A stretch of DNA of 64,000 nucleotides, taken from NCBI RefSeq assembly GCF_007830615.1, contig NZ_VLLI01000001.1, positions 248,001-312,000 on the forward strand, written 5' to 3'. This stretch comes from Mucilaginibacter frigoritolerans. GTDB taxonomy: Bacteria > Bacteroidota > Bacteroidia > Sphingobacteriales > Sphingobacteriaceae. Every line of letters starts with the position of its first letter. Position 1 is the stretch's first letter. Below are positions 1 to 8,187 of this stretch, piece after piece. A model generated the notes under the pieces. The model was given only the letters and a program-made list of their open reading frames with translations, was not told the origin of the DNA and made no database searches. The position numbers were made by a program, and so were the translations under genes.

Positions 1-156
1 GCATTTAATGTTTTTAACCATACAACCTTCCATACTATCAAAAGAAACGATTTTGGCATATGGGTAGAAGTTGAACACCGCTTCGGAACCGAAAGATTTC
101 CGTTAGATGAAATTGGTGATGCAATTGACCAGCATTACGATGGCGTAGTTTGTTAA
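1..156 (+). CDS. C-terminal end of an unknown protein (partial)
   Basis: An open frame runs from the first base to a TAA at 154-156 (51 codons) with no stop, so the gene begins outside the window. The visible residues include KRNDFGIWVEVEHRFGTE and end in DGVVC. Base composition and residue usage look like real coding sequence. I do not recognise the family. The gene converges on the next one with a 17-base gap. Confidence 0.55.
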   Translation, partial: AFNVFNHTTFHTIKRNDFGIWVEVEHRFGTERFPLDEIGDAIDQHYDGVVC

Positions 157-173
157 CTAATTAATCCTCATTT

Positions 174-806
174 TTATTTAATTCCGGAATAAAATGCGAT
201 GAAAATAAAAACCCCAAGTATCGCAATGCCTATTGCAAGGGGTATCCATATCGGTCTTTTTCTGTAAAGGGTTGATGTACCAACGTACCTGTTCCAAAAT
301 AATGCTTCAATTAAATAAGCTCCTAGTATGCTTGGAACTATAGTTAAACCTGTGCTGGTTTTAAAATTTTGTAAAAGCAATACCATGGCTATTGTATAGC
401 CCAATCCAAACAATACAACCCAAATTGCATTTTTTTTGCCAGATGTTTTACTCACATTCATGGCCAGCATAACAGCACCAAAAAACACGCTAAAAAAAAC
501 GGAGAAACCATATATTGCTCTTCTGGAATAAAGCGGAGGAGCATCAGGGTCTTCAATCAGATTGTTTTTATCCCGGTTGCTAAACATTCCGTAACTATCA
601 GGCTTAATTTCTGCCAGATTTCGGCGGGCCTGCATATCTTCTGCTATTACTGTAAGCTCTTCTTCCGAAAATTCTACCCCGCGGAATTGTAATTCTTCTA
701 CCGAGGCCTCTACTGTTTCGGGCAAGTATTTTTCGCGGTTATCTACTCGTTCCTGAAGTTCTTCATCTGTACGGGCAGCTGCGCGAAGTTTAAACTGATC
801 ATCCAT
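174..806 (-). CDS. Unknown membrane protein with four C-terminal membrane segments
   Basis: This 210-residue protein has two parts. Residues 1-90 are soluble, charged and rich in Glu and Arg, with likely helices. Residues from about 97 to 208 form about four hydrophobic segments (near 97-115, 126-146, 152-170 and 190-208). There is no signal peptide, so the N-terminal part probably stays in the cytoplasm. The family is not recognised. The gene diverges from the MFS transporter at 913, and the 106-base gap must hold both promoters. No clear promoter boxes were found there. Confidence 0.7.
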   Translation of the reverse strand: MDDQFKLRAAARTDEELQERVDNREKYLPETVEASVEELQFRGVEFSEEELTVIAEDMQARRNLAEIKPDSYGMFSNRDKNNLIEDPDAPPLYSRRAIYGFSVFFSVFFGAVMLAMNVSKTSGKKNAIWVVLFGLGYTIAMVLLLQNFKTSTGLTIVPSILGAYLIEALFWNRYVGTSTLYRKRPIWIPLAIGIAILGVFIFIAFYSGIK

Positions 807-912
807 TATTGGGGTATATTTTAATTAGGGATTATTGGGCTAAAAGTAAATAAAGCTTTGATTATTCTGTTTGAAAATATAATTATATCTTTCATTAATA
901 TAAATCGACCTC

Positions 913-2208
913 ATGCCTCAACAATTCGATGTTTCTTCTCCATCCACCATAAACAGAATCCGCTCTATCATCGGCGGTTCATTGGGTAATTTGGTTGAGT
1001 GGTATGACTGGTATGTTTACACTGCGTTTTCATTGTATTTTTCAACTTCATTTTTCCCTGGTGATAACCAGACTGTACAACTTTTAAATACGGCAGGCAT
1101 TTTTGCTATTGGCTTTTTAATGCGGCCCATAGGCGGATGGGTAATGGGTGCTTATGCAGATAAAAAAGGCCGTAAAGCGGCACTTACCTTATCTGTTTTG
1201 TTGATGAGTATTGGATCGCTGCTAATTGCCGTTGCCCCTGGTTATAAGCAAATAGGGATTGCAGCACCATTATTGCTGGTACTGGCCCGCATTATACAGG
1301 GCTTAAGTGTTGGCGGCGAATATGGTACCAGTGCTACCTACCTAAGCGAAATGGCTACTAAAAAGCACCGTGGCTTTTATTCAAGCTTTCAATATGTAAC
1401 CCTTATTATGGGGCAACTGCTGGCATTGGGCGTATTGGTTTTGTTGCAGCATTTCTTTTTAACTGATAAACAATTGCATCAATGGGGATGGCGTATTCCT
1501 TTTGCTATTGGTGCAGTACTGGCCATAACGGTAATGTATTTAAGGCGAAGCTTGCAGGAATCAGTGAAGGTAGATGAGCACAAAATCCATTCAAACCGCG
1601 GAACTATCAGGGCACTGGCTCAACATCCAAAGGCTGTTTTAGTTGTTATCGGTTTAACAGTAGGGGGTACAATAGCGTTTTACACTTTTACTACTTACAT
1701 GCAGAAGTTTTTGGTAAATACCTCTGGCTTTTCTAAAAATACAGCCACACTTATTTCTGCGCTTACTTTGGGAGGATTTATGCTGCTTCAGCCAGTTTTT
1801 GGATTATTATCAGATAAAATTGGCCGCAAACCGCTTTTAATAGGTTTTGGCATTTTAGGGACTTTAACTACTGTGCCTATTATGACAGCGCTTGGTGAAA
1901 CAAAGGATGTTTGGGTAGCTTTTGCCCTTATTATGTGCGCGCTAATTATAGTAAGTGGTTATACCTCTATTAATGCAGTGGTAAAAGCTGAGTTATTTCC
2001 GGCCAATGTACGTGCACTGGGCGTTGGTTTTCCATATGCGATTGCTGTATCCCTGTTTGGCGGCACGGCAGAATATATTGCCCTCGACTTTAAAAATAAC
2101 CACCATCAGGAATGGTTTTACTGGTATGTTACCGTCTGTATAGCGCTGTCGTTATTGCTTTATGCCCTGATGAACGACACCCGGAAATATTCAAAAATAG
2201 AGGATTAA
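913..2208 (+). CDS. MFS transporter, metabolite:H+ symporter (MHS) family
   Basis: The 431-residue protein has about twelve membrane segments. It carries the MFS loop motif between segments 2 and 3 (GAYADKKGRKAAL, about residues 76-88) and the MHS-type RIIQGLSVGGEYG stretch near residue 127. A second MFS loop motif, LSDKIGRKPL, lies near residue 299. These place it with KgtP/ProP-like proton symporters for dicarboxylates or osmolytes. The exact substrate cannot be read from sequence. Its stop overlaps the convergent stop of the next gene by four bases. Confidence 0.88.
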   Translation: MPQQFDVSSPSTINRIRSIIGGSLGNLVEWYDWYVYTAFSLYFSTSFFPGDNQTVQLLNTAGIFAIGFLMRPIGGWVMGAYADKKGRKAALTLSVLLMSIGSLLIAVAPGYKQIGIAAPLLLVLARIIQGLSVGGEYGTSATYLSEMATKKHRGFYSSFQYVTLIMGQLLALGVLVLLQHFFLTDKQLHQWGWRIPFAIGAVLAITVMYLRRSLQESVKVDEHKIHSNRGTIRALAQHPKAVLVVIGLTVGGTIAFYTFTTYMQKFLVNTSGFSKNTATLISALTLGGFMLLQPVFGLLSDKIGRKPLLIGFGILGTLTTVPIMTALGETKDVWVAFALIMCALIIVSGYTSINAVVKAELFPANVRALGVGFPYAIAVSLFGGTAEYIALDFKNNHHQEWFYWYVTVCIALSLLLYALMNDTRKYSKIED

Positions 2209-2876
2209 ATAGTTGGATTTTCTGAATAGGTTTTCCAGAGCTCATCAACTGTTTTGCCGGTTAGTTGTCTCCAGGCATCATCAGTAAAAGTGTGTTTTCT
2301 TAATCTTCCGTCAAATTCTTTAACTAAACCGGGGCTAACTTTCTTTTCAATCCAAAGTAAAAAACGGGCAGTTACACGGTAGGCATTATCATAGTTTTGT
2401 GTTGGCTTATAATCAGGTAATGCCCATTTTGCGGCTGCATTATTAACGCCGAATTTATATCGGGCATAATCTGCAATGCCCTCAATCAGCCAACCGGGTC
2501 CGTTGCTTTCGCCATAATTTTGTACAATGTGCATTACTTCATGCGTTACTACATCAATATCTTCCGGATGCGAATGTATCCAGCGTGAACTGATGGTAAC
2601 TTTACCATTATCGGTTTCGGCAACGCCTTTATAAGTGGTATCAATAACAAAAGTTACTGCCTTTAGCGTTTTCTTGTTGTATGCTTTCGCTAACTCAGGG
2701 TAAACGGTATAAAATGTTTTAACAAGTCTTTGCTGTTCAACAGAATCCAAAGTAGCATCGTAACTAATAAAAGTAAGCTGATATTTGCCCTTATTGTATA
2801 TTTTGGTTTGTTGTGCTTTTGCAGACTGGAAGATAAAGCAAGCAGAAAGAATGGCAGCAAAAAGGATGTTTTTCAT
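2205..2876 (-). CDS. Secreted basic secretory protein (BSP)-family metallopeptidase
   Basis: The 223-residue protein begins with a signal peptide (MKNILFAAILSACFIFQSAKA, cleaved near residue 21). A zinc-binding HEVMH motif lies at about residues 112-116, followed by WLIEGIADYARY, which supplies a likely third ligand region. This arrangement is typical of the BSP family of plants and bacteria, a gluzincin-like group. It probably acts in the periplasm or outside the cell, and the substrate is unknown. The gene is monocistronic and converges on the MFS transporter. Confidence 0.85.
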   Translation of the reverse strand: MKNILFAAILSACFIFQSAKAQQTKIYNKGKYQLTFISYDATLDSVEQQRLVKTFYTVYPELAKAYNKKTLKAVTFVIDTTYKGVAETDNGKVTISSRWIHSHPEDIDVVTHEVMHIVQNYGESNGPGWLIEGIADYARYKFGVNNAAAKWALPDYKPTQNYDNAYRVTARFLLWIEKKVSPGLVKEFDGRLRKHTFTDDAWRQLTGKTVDELWKTYSENPTI

Positions 2877-3041
2877 TGACAGGAATCTTGATTTTTCAAC
2901 TGCAATATTAACTAAATTATAAAATGAAATGAATTGTGCAGTTTGTAAAAATGTAATGACTATAGGGTTTTAATCGTTTTTAAACAGTTATTTGAAACAT
3001 GCTATTGTTAAACAAATATCGTTCATACTTATAAAAAAGAT

Positions 3042-3049
3042 TATTTTTG
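3042..3049 (+). promoter_or_regulatory. Promoter -7 box for the M20 deacylase gene
   Basis: TATTTTTG matches the Bacteroidota -7 consensus TAnnTTTG and lies 11 bases before the ATG at 3061. The -33 region is not clear. The box supports 3061 as the start and argues against the upstream in-frame TTG at 2992. Confidence 0.5.
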
Positions 3050-3060
3050 CTGCCATATTT

Positions 3061-4125
3061 ATGATCGATACCAATATACTATTTGAACAGGCAGTTAGCC
3101 TGCTTCAACAATTAATATCCATACAATCGTTTAGTAAAGAGGAAGATAAGACTGCTGATCTGATAGAAAAGTTTCTGCAAGAAAGAGGTGTTACCACTAA
3201 CCGTAAGCTAAACAATATTTGGGCATGGAACAAGCATTTTGATGCTTCAAAGCCCACCATTCTGCTTAATTCACATCATGATACCGTAAAACCTAATTCA
3301 GGTTATACCCGTAACCCGTACGATGCCAAAATTGAAGACGGCAAGCTTTATGGTTTAGGTAGCAATGATGCCGGCGGATGCCTGGTATCGCTGATTTCTG
3401 TTTTCCTTTACTTTTACGAGCAGGAGAATTTGAAATATAATTTCTGCCTGGCTACAACTGCCGAAGAGGAAATTTCAGGCGTTAATGGATTGGAACTGAT
3501 TATTCCTGATTTGGGTAAACTGGATTTCGGAATTGTAGGTGAACCAACCCTGATGCAGTTAGCTATAGCCGAGCGTGGCTTAATGGTATTGGACTGCGTG
3601 GCTCACGGTCGTGCAGGTCATGCTGCCCGCGAAGAAGGCGAAAACGCTATTTATAAAGCCCTTACCGATATTGAATGGTTCAGAACGTTTCGTTTCCCAA
3701 ATGAATCGGAGGTTTTTGGGCCTATAAAAATGTCAGTTACTATTATAAATGCCGGCTCACAACACAATGTAGTACCTGCAAGCTGTACCTTTACGGTAGA
3801 TGTGCGGGTAACCGATGCTTATCGTAATGAAGAGGTGCTGGAAATTATCCGTCAGCATGTAAGTTGTGACGTAACTCCGCGTTCTATCAGGCTAAAACCA
3901 TCAAAAATTGATAAAGATCACCCGATAGTAAAAGCAGGTGTAGCCCTGGGCCGTACTACCTATGGTTCGCCAACCACATCTGATCAATCCTTACTGGATA
4001 TCCCGTCGGTTAAAGTGGGTCCCGGTGATTCTGCGCGTTCACACACTGCTGATGAGTTTGTTTATGTTGAGGAGATAAAAGAAGGTATTGAATTGTATAT
4101 TAAGATGCTGGAAAGCATTTGTTAA
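3061..4125 (+). CDS. M20-family acyl-ornithine/acyl-citrulline deacylase
   Basis: This 354-residue M20 peptidase-family enzyme probably removes the acyl group from N-acyl-ornithine or N-acyl-citrulline in arginine synthesis. Metal-site motifs are visible: LLNSHHDTVKP, GSNDAGG, TTAEEEISG with the catalytic glutamate, GEPT, and a late ARSHTADEF. It lies 34 bases before argH, which fixes the pathway. Many Bacteroidota use acetyl- or succinyl-citrulline here, so the symbol argE would be too specific. The start at 3061 was chosen over an upstream TTG because it follows a promoter box and gives the normal family N-terminus. Confidence 0.85.
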   Translation: MIDTNILFEQAVSLLQQLISIQSFSKEEDKTADLIEKFLQERGVTTNRKLNNIWAWNKHFDASKPTILLNSHHDTVKPNSGYTRNPYDAKIEDGKLYGLGSNDAGGCLVSLISVFLYFYEQENLKYNFCLATTAEEEISGVNGLELIIPDLGKLDFGIVGEPTLMQLAIAERGLMVLDCVAHGRAGHAAREEGENAIYKALTDIEWFRTFRFPNESEVFGPIKMSVTIINAGSQHNVVPASCTFTVDVRVTDAYRNEEVLEIIRQHVSCDVTPRSIRLKPSKIDKDHPIVKAGVALGRTTYGSPTTSDQSLLDIPSVKVGPGDSARSHTADEFVYVEEIKEGIELYIKMLESIC

Positions 4126-4159
4126 TTATCACTAAAGATAATAATAGCATATTTGCATT

Positions 4160-5494
4160 ATGGCAAAAATCTGGCAAAAATCCGTTACGGTAAATGAACT
4201 GGTTGAAAATTTCACGGTTGGTCTTGATCGAGAATTTGACGAGCAAATGGCTGCTTTTGATGTGCTGGGATCATTAGCGCATACCCGAATGCTGCACAGC
4301 ATAGGTTTGATGGATGCTGAAGATTTGCAGCTTTGTCAACAGGAGCTGAAAAATATCTACAAGGATATTGAGGCTGGAAATTTTTCTATCTCTCCAGAGG
4401 TAGAAGATGTGCATTCACAAGTTGAATTTTTGCTTACGCAACGAATAGGTGATGCCGGAAAAAAAATCCATAGTGGCCGTTCACGTAATGATCAAGTATT
4501 GGTTGATTTGAAGCTATTTTTCAGACACGAGATACAACAGGTTGTTGAAGAAACGGAAAAGCTTTTTAATTTGCTTATTGAGCTGAGCGAAAAGCATAAA
4601 GATGTTTTGTTGCCGGGTTATACGCATTTACAGGTAGCCATGCCATCATCTTTCGGTTTATGGTTTGGTGCCTATGCCGAAAGTTTGGCCGATGACCTGG
4701 AAATGGTTTTGGCAGCTTATAAAATCACCAATAAAAACCCTTTAGGCTCGGCGGCTGGATATGGTTCATCGTTCCCTTTAAACCGTACTTTAACCACACA
4801 ACTTTTAGGCTTTGAGAGCCTGAATTATAATGTGGTTTATGCACAGATGGGCAGGGGAAAAACAGAGCGCGTTATTGCGCAAGCATTATCATCCATAGCA
4901 GCTACACTTGCCAAAATGGCTATGGATCAGGCTCTGTATCTAAGCCAGAATTTTGCGTTTGTGAGCTATCCGGATACGTTAACTACAGGCAGCAGTATTA
5001 TGCCACATAAAAAGAACCCTGATGTTTGGGAAATAATGCGTGGCAAGTGTAACCGTTTGCAGGCATTGCCAAATGATGTTGCCATGATGACCACTAACCT
5101 TCCGTCTGGCTATCATCGCGAGCTGCAATTATTAAAGGAATTATTGTTCCCGGCATTTACTGATTTGAAAAATTGCCTGCATATGGCAACGTTTATGTTA
5201 AAGCATGTAACCGTAAATGCAGGTATATTGAATGATCCGAAATACGCTTATCTTTTTAGTGTAGAGGAAGTTAACCGTATGGTATTGAATGGAACACCAT
5301 TTCGTGATGCATACAAGCAGGTAGGGGCAGCCATTGAAAAAGGTGAATTTAACCCGGATAAAACGGTAAACCATACCCACGAAGGAAGTATCGGCAATTT
5401 AGGAAACGAGCAAATTACTGCCTCCATGAACAAAGTTGTAAAAAGCTTTGATTTTGATAAGGTAAAAGAGGCAATAGATAAACTGGTTTCGTAG
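4160..5494 (+). CDS. argH: Argininosuccinate lyase
   Basis: The 444-residue cytoplasmic enzyme splits argininosuccinate into arginine and fumarate, the last step of arginine synthesis. The fumarase/lyase signature GSSIMPHKKNPD is present near residue 278, as are VEDVHSQVE and GRSRNDQV in the N-terminal half. Length is normal for the family. A promoter-like CATATTTG (4148-4155) lies only four bases before the ATG, so the gene may also be transcribed on its own. The first mismatch is in the TA of that box, so cotranscription with the upstream deacylase remains possible. Confidence 0.95.
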   Translation: MAKIWQKSVTVNELVENFTVGLDREFDEQMAAFDVLGSLAHTRMLHSIGLMDAEDLQLCQQELKNIYKDIEAGNFSISPEVEDVHSQVEFLLTQRIGDAGKKIHSGRSRNDQVLVDLKLFFRHEIQQVVEETEKLFNLLIELSEKHKDVLLPGYTHLQVAMPSSFGLWFGAYAESLADDLEMVLAAYKITNKNPLGSAAGYGSSFPLNRTLTTQLLGFESLNYNVVYAQMGRGKTERVIAQALSSIAATLAKMAMDQALYLSQNFAFVSYPDTLTTGSSIMPHKKNPDVWEIMRGKCNRLQALPNDVAMMTTNLPSGYHRELQLLKELLFPAFTDLKNCLHMATFMLKHVTVNAGILNDPKYAYLFSVEEVNRMVLNGTPFRDAYKQVGAAIEKGEFNPDKTVNHTHEGSIGNLGNEQITASMNKVVKSFDFDKVKEAIDKLVS

Positions 5495-5506
5495 ATTCTT
5501 TCAGTC

Positions 5507-5538
5507 TTTCCAACTTCAATACTAATTATTTATATTTG
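5507..5538 (+). promoter_or_regulatory. Promoter of the toxin-antitoxin pair
   Basis: TTTC (5507-5510), a 20-base spacer and TATATTTG (5531-5538) match the Bacteroidota form TTTG-N19/20-TAnnTTTG with one mismatch in the -33 box. The ATG at 5542 starts three bases after the -7 box, so the transcript would have almost no leader. Confidence 0.6.
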
Positions 5539-5541
5539 TGT

Positions 5542-5748
5542 ATGTTAATTGAAAACGCAAAAGACAATACAATAACTATCACCGTGTCATCATCGGTAGA
5601 TAAGTTTGGACTGCAGCGACTGATCGATTATCTGAAATATCTGGAAGCCACATCAAAATCAAAAGCTAAACAATCAGCTATTGATGAGTTAGCCGATGAA
5701 GTTAACTCTTCATGGTGGGAAGCAAATAAGGCACGGTTTATTAAGTGA
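5542..5748 (+). CDS. Probable antitoxin of a PIN-domain toxin
   Basis: The 68-residue protein, counted from the ATG at 5542, lies directly before a PIN-domain gene and overlaps it by four bases. The N-terminal part is beta-prone (NTITITVSSS), followed by a helical region and a basic, Trp-containing tail (SSWWEANKARFIK). That tail is a plausible toxin-binding segment. Similar small proteins precede PIN toxins in Bacteroidota. The DNA-binding fold cannot be assigned by eye, so the antitoxin role is inferred from context. An earlier TTG at 5536 lies inside the promoter box and was not used. Confidence 0.65.
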   Translation: MLIENAKDNTITITVSSSVDKFGLQRLIDYLKYLEATSKSKAKQSAIDELADEVNSSWWEANKARFIK

Positions 5749-6191
5749 AGATAATAGTCGATGCTAATATAGTATTTAGCAGTATTCTAAACTCTAATGG
5801 GAAGATTGGCGATTTGCTGATTAATTCAAAAAAGCATTTCAATTTTATTGCTCCTGAATTTTTACACTACGAAATTCGTGATAAGTACAAAAGACTTCAA
5901 TCCATTTCTGATTTGAGTATTGAACAGATAATGGAGGCGGAATATCATGTATGTAAGGAGATTGTTTTTATATCTGAAGAACAAATAAATCAAGAGTTTT
6001 GGGAAGAAGCGTACACACTTGTGCAAGATATTGATATAAAAGATATTCAATACGTAGCTTACGCTAAACAATTCAAGTGCAAAATTTGGTCGGGAGATAA
6101 AAAGCTTTTTAAAGGCTTAAAAGCAAAAGGGTTCAATAACATAATTACCACTGATGATCTTTTTGAACTTAGAAGAAAAAGATTAAAATAG
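5745..6191 (+). CDS. PIN-domain toxin (putative ribonuclease)
   Basis: The 148-residue protein starts MKIIVDANIVFSSIL, the typical first strand and acidic residue (Asp6) of a PIN domain. Further acidic positions follow: the EFLHYEIRDKY region (Glu near 38 and 43), DIKDIQYVAYAKQF near 97-110 and WSGDKKLFKG near 115-124. PIN toxins are Mg-dependent RNases, usually acting on tRNA or mRNA. The GTG start overlaps the stop of the upstream antitoxin as GTGA, which indicates translational coupling. Confidence 0.82.
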   Translation: MKIIVDANIVFSSILNSNGKIGDLLINSKKHFNFIAPEFLHYEIRDKYKRLQSISDLSIEQIMEAEYHVCKEIVFISEEQINQEFWEEAYTLVQDIDIKDIQYVAYAKQFKCKIWSGDKKLFKGLKAKGFNNIITTDDLFELRRKRLK

Positions 6192-6202
6192 TTTACAGCA
6201 CT

Positions 6203-6403
6203 ATGAACGGACAAAATAGAAGCGACATTTACCCTGGTCTTGAAGTTGATATTATTCTCAAAAAAGATCAGCGATCTGGGAAATTGACCAGGGGAATAGT
6301 AAAAGATTTATTGACCAGCTCTTCATTTCACTCACGCGGTATAAAAGTAAGGTTAGAAGATGGTCAGGTCGGACGGGTTGCAGAAATAGTGGAAGAGGAC
6401 TGA
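6203..6403 (+). CDS. ywbE: YwbE family protein
   Basis: The 66-residue protein matches the small YwbE (DUF2196) family in length and pattern: MNGQNRSDIYPGLEVDIILKKDQ with KLTRGIVKDLLTSS and a final GRVAEIVEED. The fold is predicted to be a small beta barrel of unknown role. It starts 11 bases after the PIN toxin gene, so it may be read from the same transcript, though a functional link is not implied. Confidence 0.85.
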   Translation: MNGQNRSDIYPGLEVDIILKKDQRSGKLTRGIVKDLLTSSSFHSRGIKVRLEDGQVGRVAEIVEED

Positions 6404-6474
6404 TTTTCCATCATACATAGCTTTTTAAAATGTGCATAAAAATTGCTATCTATGAACTATCAATCAAATAAACA

Positions 6475-7167
6475 ATGACTAAAAACTTAAAGGCTGATAA
6501 AAGACTGTTTTTCCGCTTAGATGCTCATTACCGCCTGATGATTGCCTTTGGTGTTAGTGTTGTATTTTTTTTTCTACTTCAAAATAATCATTCGCTTCCC
6601 GCTTTAATTTTATTTACTTGGATCAGTTTTGCATCTACAATTATCTTGCTTGACTGGATCATTATTGCTACTTCTCACCCCCGCGAAGTGCGTAAAATAG
6701 CCAAACTGCAGGATTTTAGCCGAACATTGATTTTTCTTTTTGTTCTGGCAGCTTCGCTTGCCAGCATGGGTGCTATCGTATTCCTGTTAAAGTCGGCTAA
6801 AGGACACCCCACAACAAGTGTTAACGATCATATTTTATTGGCTATAGCGGCAGTAATTATTTCATGGTGGCTTGTGCACACAATATTTACATTGCTATAT
6901 GCGCATTTATTCTATGATACCGACACCGATGACGGAGCAGTTCGTGAAATAGGTGGCCTGGAATTCCCTGGAAAAGAAGATCCGGATTATTTCGATTTTG
7001 TATATTTTTCTTTTGTTATCGGGATGACTTTTCAGGTTTCAGATGTTGAAATTTCATCAAGAAAAATACGCCGTTTTGCCTTATTGCATGCACTGCTTTC
7101 ATTTACATTTAATACAGCAATATTAGCGTTAAGTATCAATGTAATATCAGGAATGATAGCACAATAA
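6475..7167 (+). CDS. DUF1345 family membrane protein
   Basis: The 230-residue protein has about five to six membrane segments. It carries the DUF1345 pattern, including ALILFTWISFAS, the loop YAHLFYDTDTDDGAVREIGGLEFPG, and DYFDFVYFSFVIGMTFQVSDVEI with SSRKIRRFALLHALLSF near the end. Length is usual for the family. The function is unknown. The gene converges on the DUF72 gene with only six bases between stops. Confidence 0.85.
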   Translation: MTKNLKADKRLFFRLDAHYRLMIAFGVSVVFFFLLQNNHSLPALILFTWISFASTIILLDWIIIATSHPREVRKIAKLQDFSRTLIFLFVLAASLASMGAIVFLLKSAKGHPTTSVNDHILLAIAAVIISWWLVHTIFTLLYAHLFYDTDTDDGAVREIGGLEFPGKEDPDYFDFVYFSFVIGMTFQVSDVEISSRKIRRFALLHALLSFTFNTAILALSINVISGMIAQ

Positions 7168-7173
7168 TTATCA

Positions 7174-8085
7174 TTAAAACAATTCATTTTTACTTAAAAA
7201 GAAGGGCCGTCTAAGACTTAATCCCAATTTTTGATTGAGCTGCTCTACTACATAATCAGCCAGTTTGGGCGAATATTGTTCATCATGCTGGTGCATAAAG
7301 AACCAAACTGATTGCAGGCCTAATTCTTTCCATTGAGCTATGCGCTCAACCCATTCATCAACACGGGCATAATCAGTAGGGTGTAGGCCGTTGCCCACAA
7401 AGCGGATAAAGGCATGTGGTGTAGGTAAATTCATGTGCACCACATCTCGTCGGCCAGTAGCATCTGTTATTACAGCCCCGATATTCAGCTGATGCAGTAA
7501 ATTGAATATTTGATCGCTGTTTTCTTTTACAGAAAACCACTCTTTATGCCTTATCTCCAAAAATACAGGAACATCCTTCGGCAGATGTTCCAGGTAGGCT
7601 TTTACATCCTCAAAACTTTTAGGCGTATAATTATCGCCCAGCTGCAAAAACAAAGGGCCAAGTTTATCGCCAAAAGCCATAATGCCCTTGTAGTATTGCG
7701 TGGTTAGCTCCTCCGCGTTTTTTAATCGGCGGATATGGCTGATCATTTGCGAAAACTTTGGGCAAAACTTAAACTCCGGGTTCTTTTCGGCTTTATCCCG
7801 CCATTTGGCAATTATTTCAGCGCTATAGATATTATAGAACGTTGCATTTAACTCAATACAATCAAAATGCTTTACGTATTCATCTAAAAAGTTAGCGTCT
7901 TTGGTTTTTGGAGGATAGATTTGGCCCACCCATTCCTTTCTGCCCCATTTGGCACAGCCAACATGAACCTGCAATGGGTTATCATTTTTTGATTCCTGTA
8001 AGGTTTTGATGGTTAGCGCAGTATCGGGCGGAAGCGTAAAATCAGCTGTCGCTAATTCTTCAGGGTTAACACGGCCAAATTCCAT
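7174..8085 (-). CDS. DUF72 (YecE-like) family protein
   Basis: The 303-residue protein has the TIM-barrel-like DUF72 pattern: VHVGCAKWGRKEWVGQIYP, FDCIELNATFYN, FKFCPKFSQMISH, PLFLQLGDNYTPKS, VFLEIRHKEWF and a late VWFFMHQHDEQYSPKLA. The biochemical role of the family is not established. A dyad GCAAAGT/ACTTTGC (8112-8118 and 8127-8133) lies just upstream and overlaps a near-consensus -7 box. It could be an operator. Confidence 0.88.
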   Translation of the reverse strand: MEFGRVNPEELATADFTLPPDTALTIKTLQESKNDNPLQVHVGCAKWGRKEWVGQIYPPKTKDANFLDEYVKHFDCIELNATFYNIYSAEIIAKWRDKAEKNPEFKFCPKFSQMISHIRRLKNAEELTTQYYKGIMAFGDKLGPLFLQLGDNYTPKSFEDVKAYLEHLPKDVPVFLEIRHKEWFSVKENSDQIFNLLHQLNIGAVITDATGRRDVVHMNLPTPHAFIRFVGNGLHPTDYARVDEWVERIAQWKELGLQSVWFFMHQHDEQYSPKLADYVVEQLNQKLGLSLRRPFFLSKNELF

Positions 8086-8187
8086 GGTTTTTAAGTTTGT
8101 TTTATACTAACGCAAAGTAACCAAAAACTTTGCTAATGGCACCAATCGATATCCTCCGCGCTAATTAAGTTTTGGCATATAACTTTA

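Noticed and set aside
2992..3060. TTG start 23 codons upstream of the M20 deacylase ATG.
   Set aside because: The extension crosses the -7 promoter box at 3042-3049 and adds residues not typical of the family.
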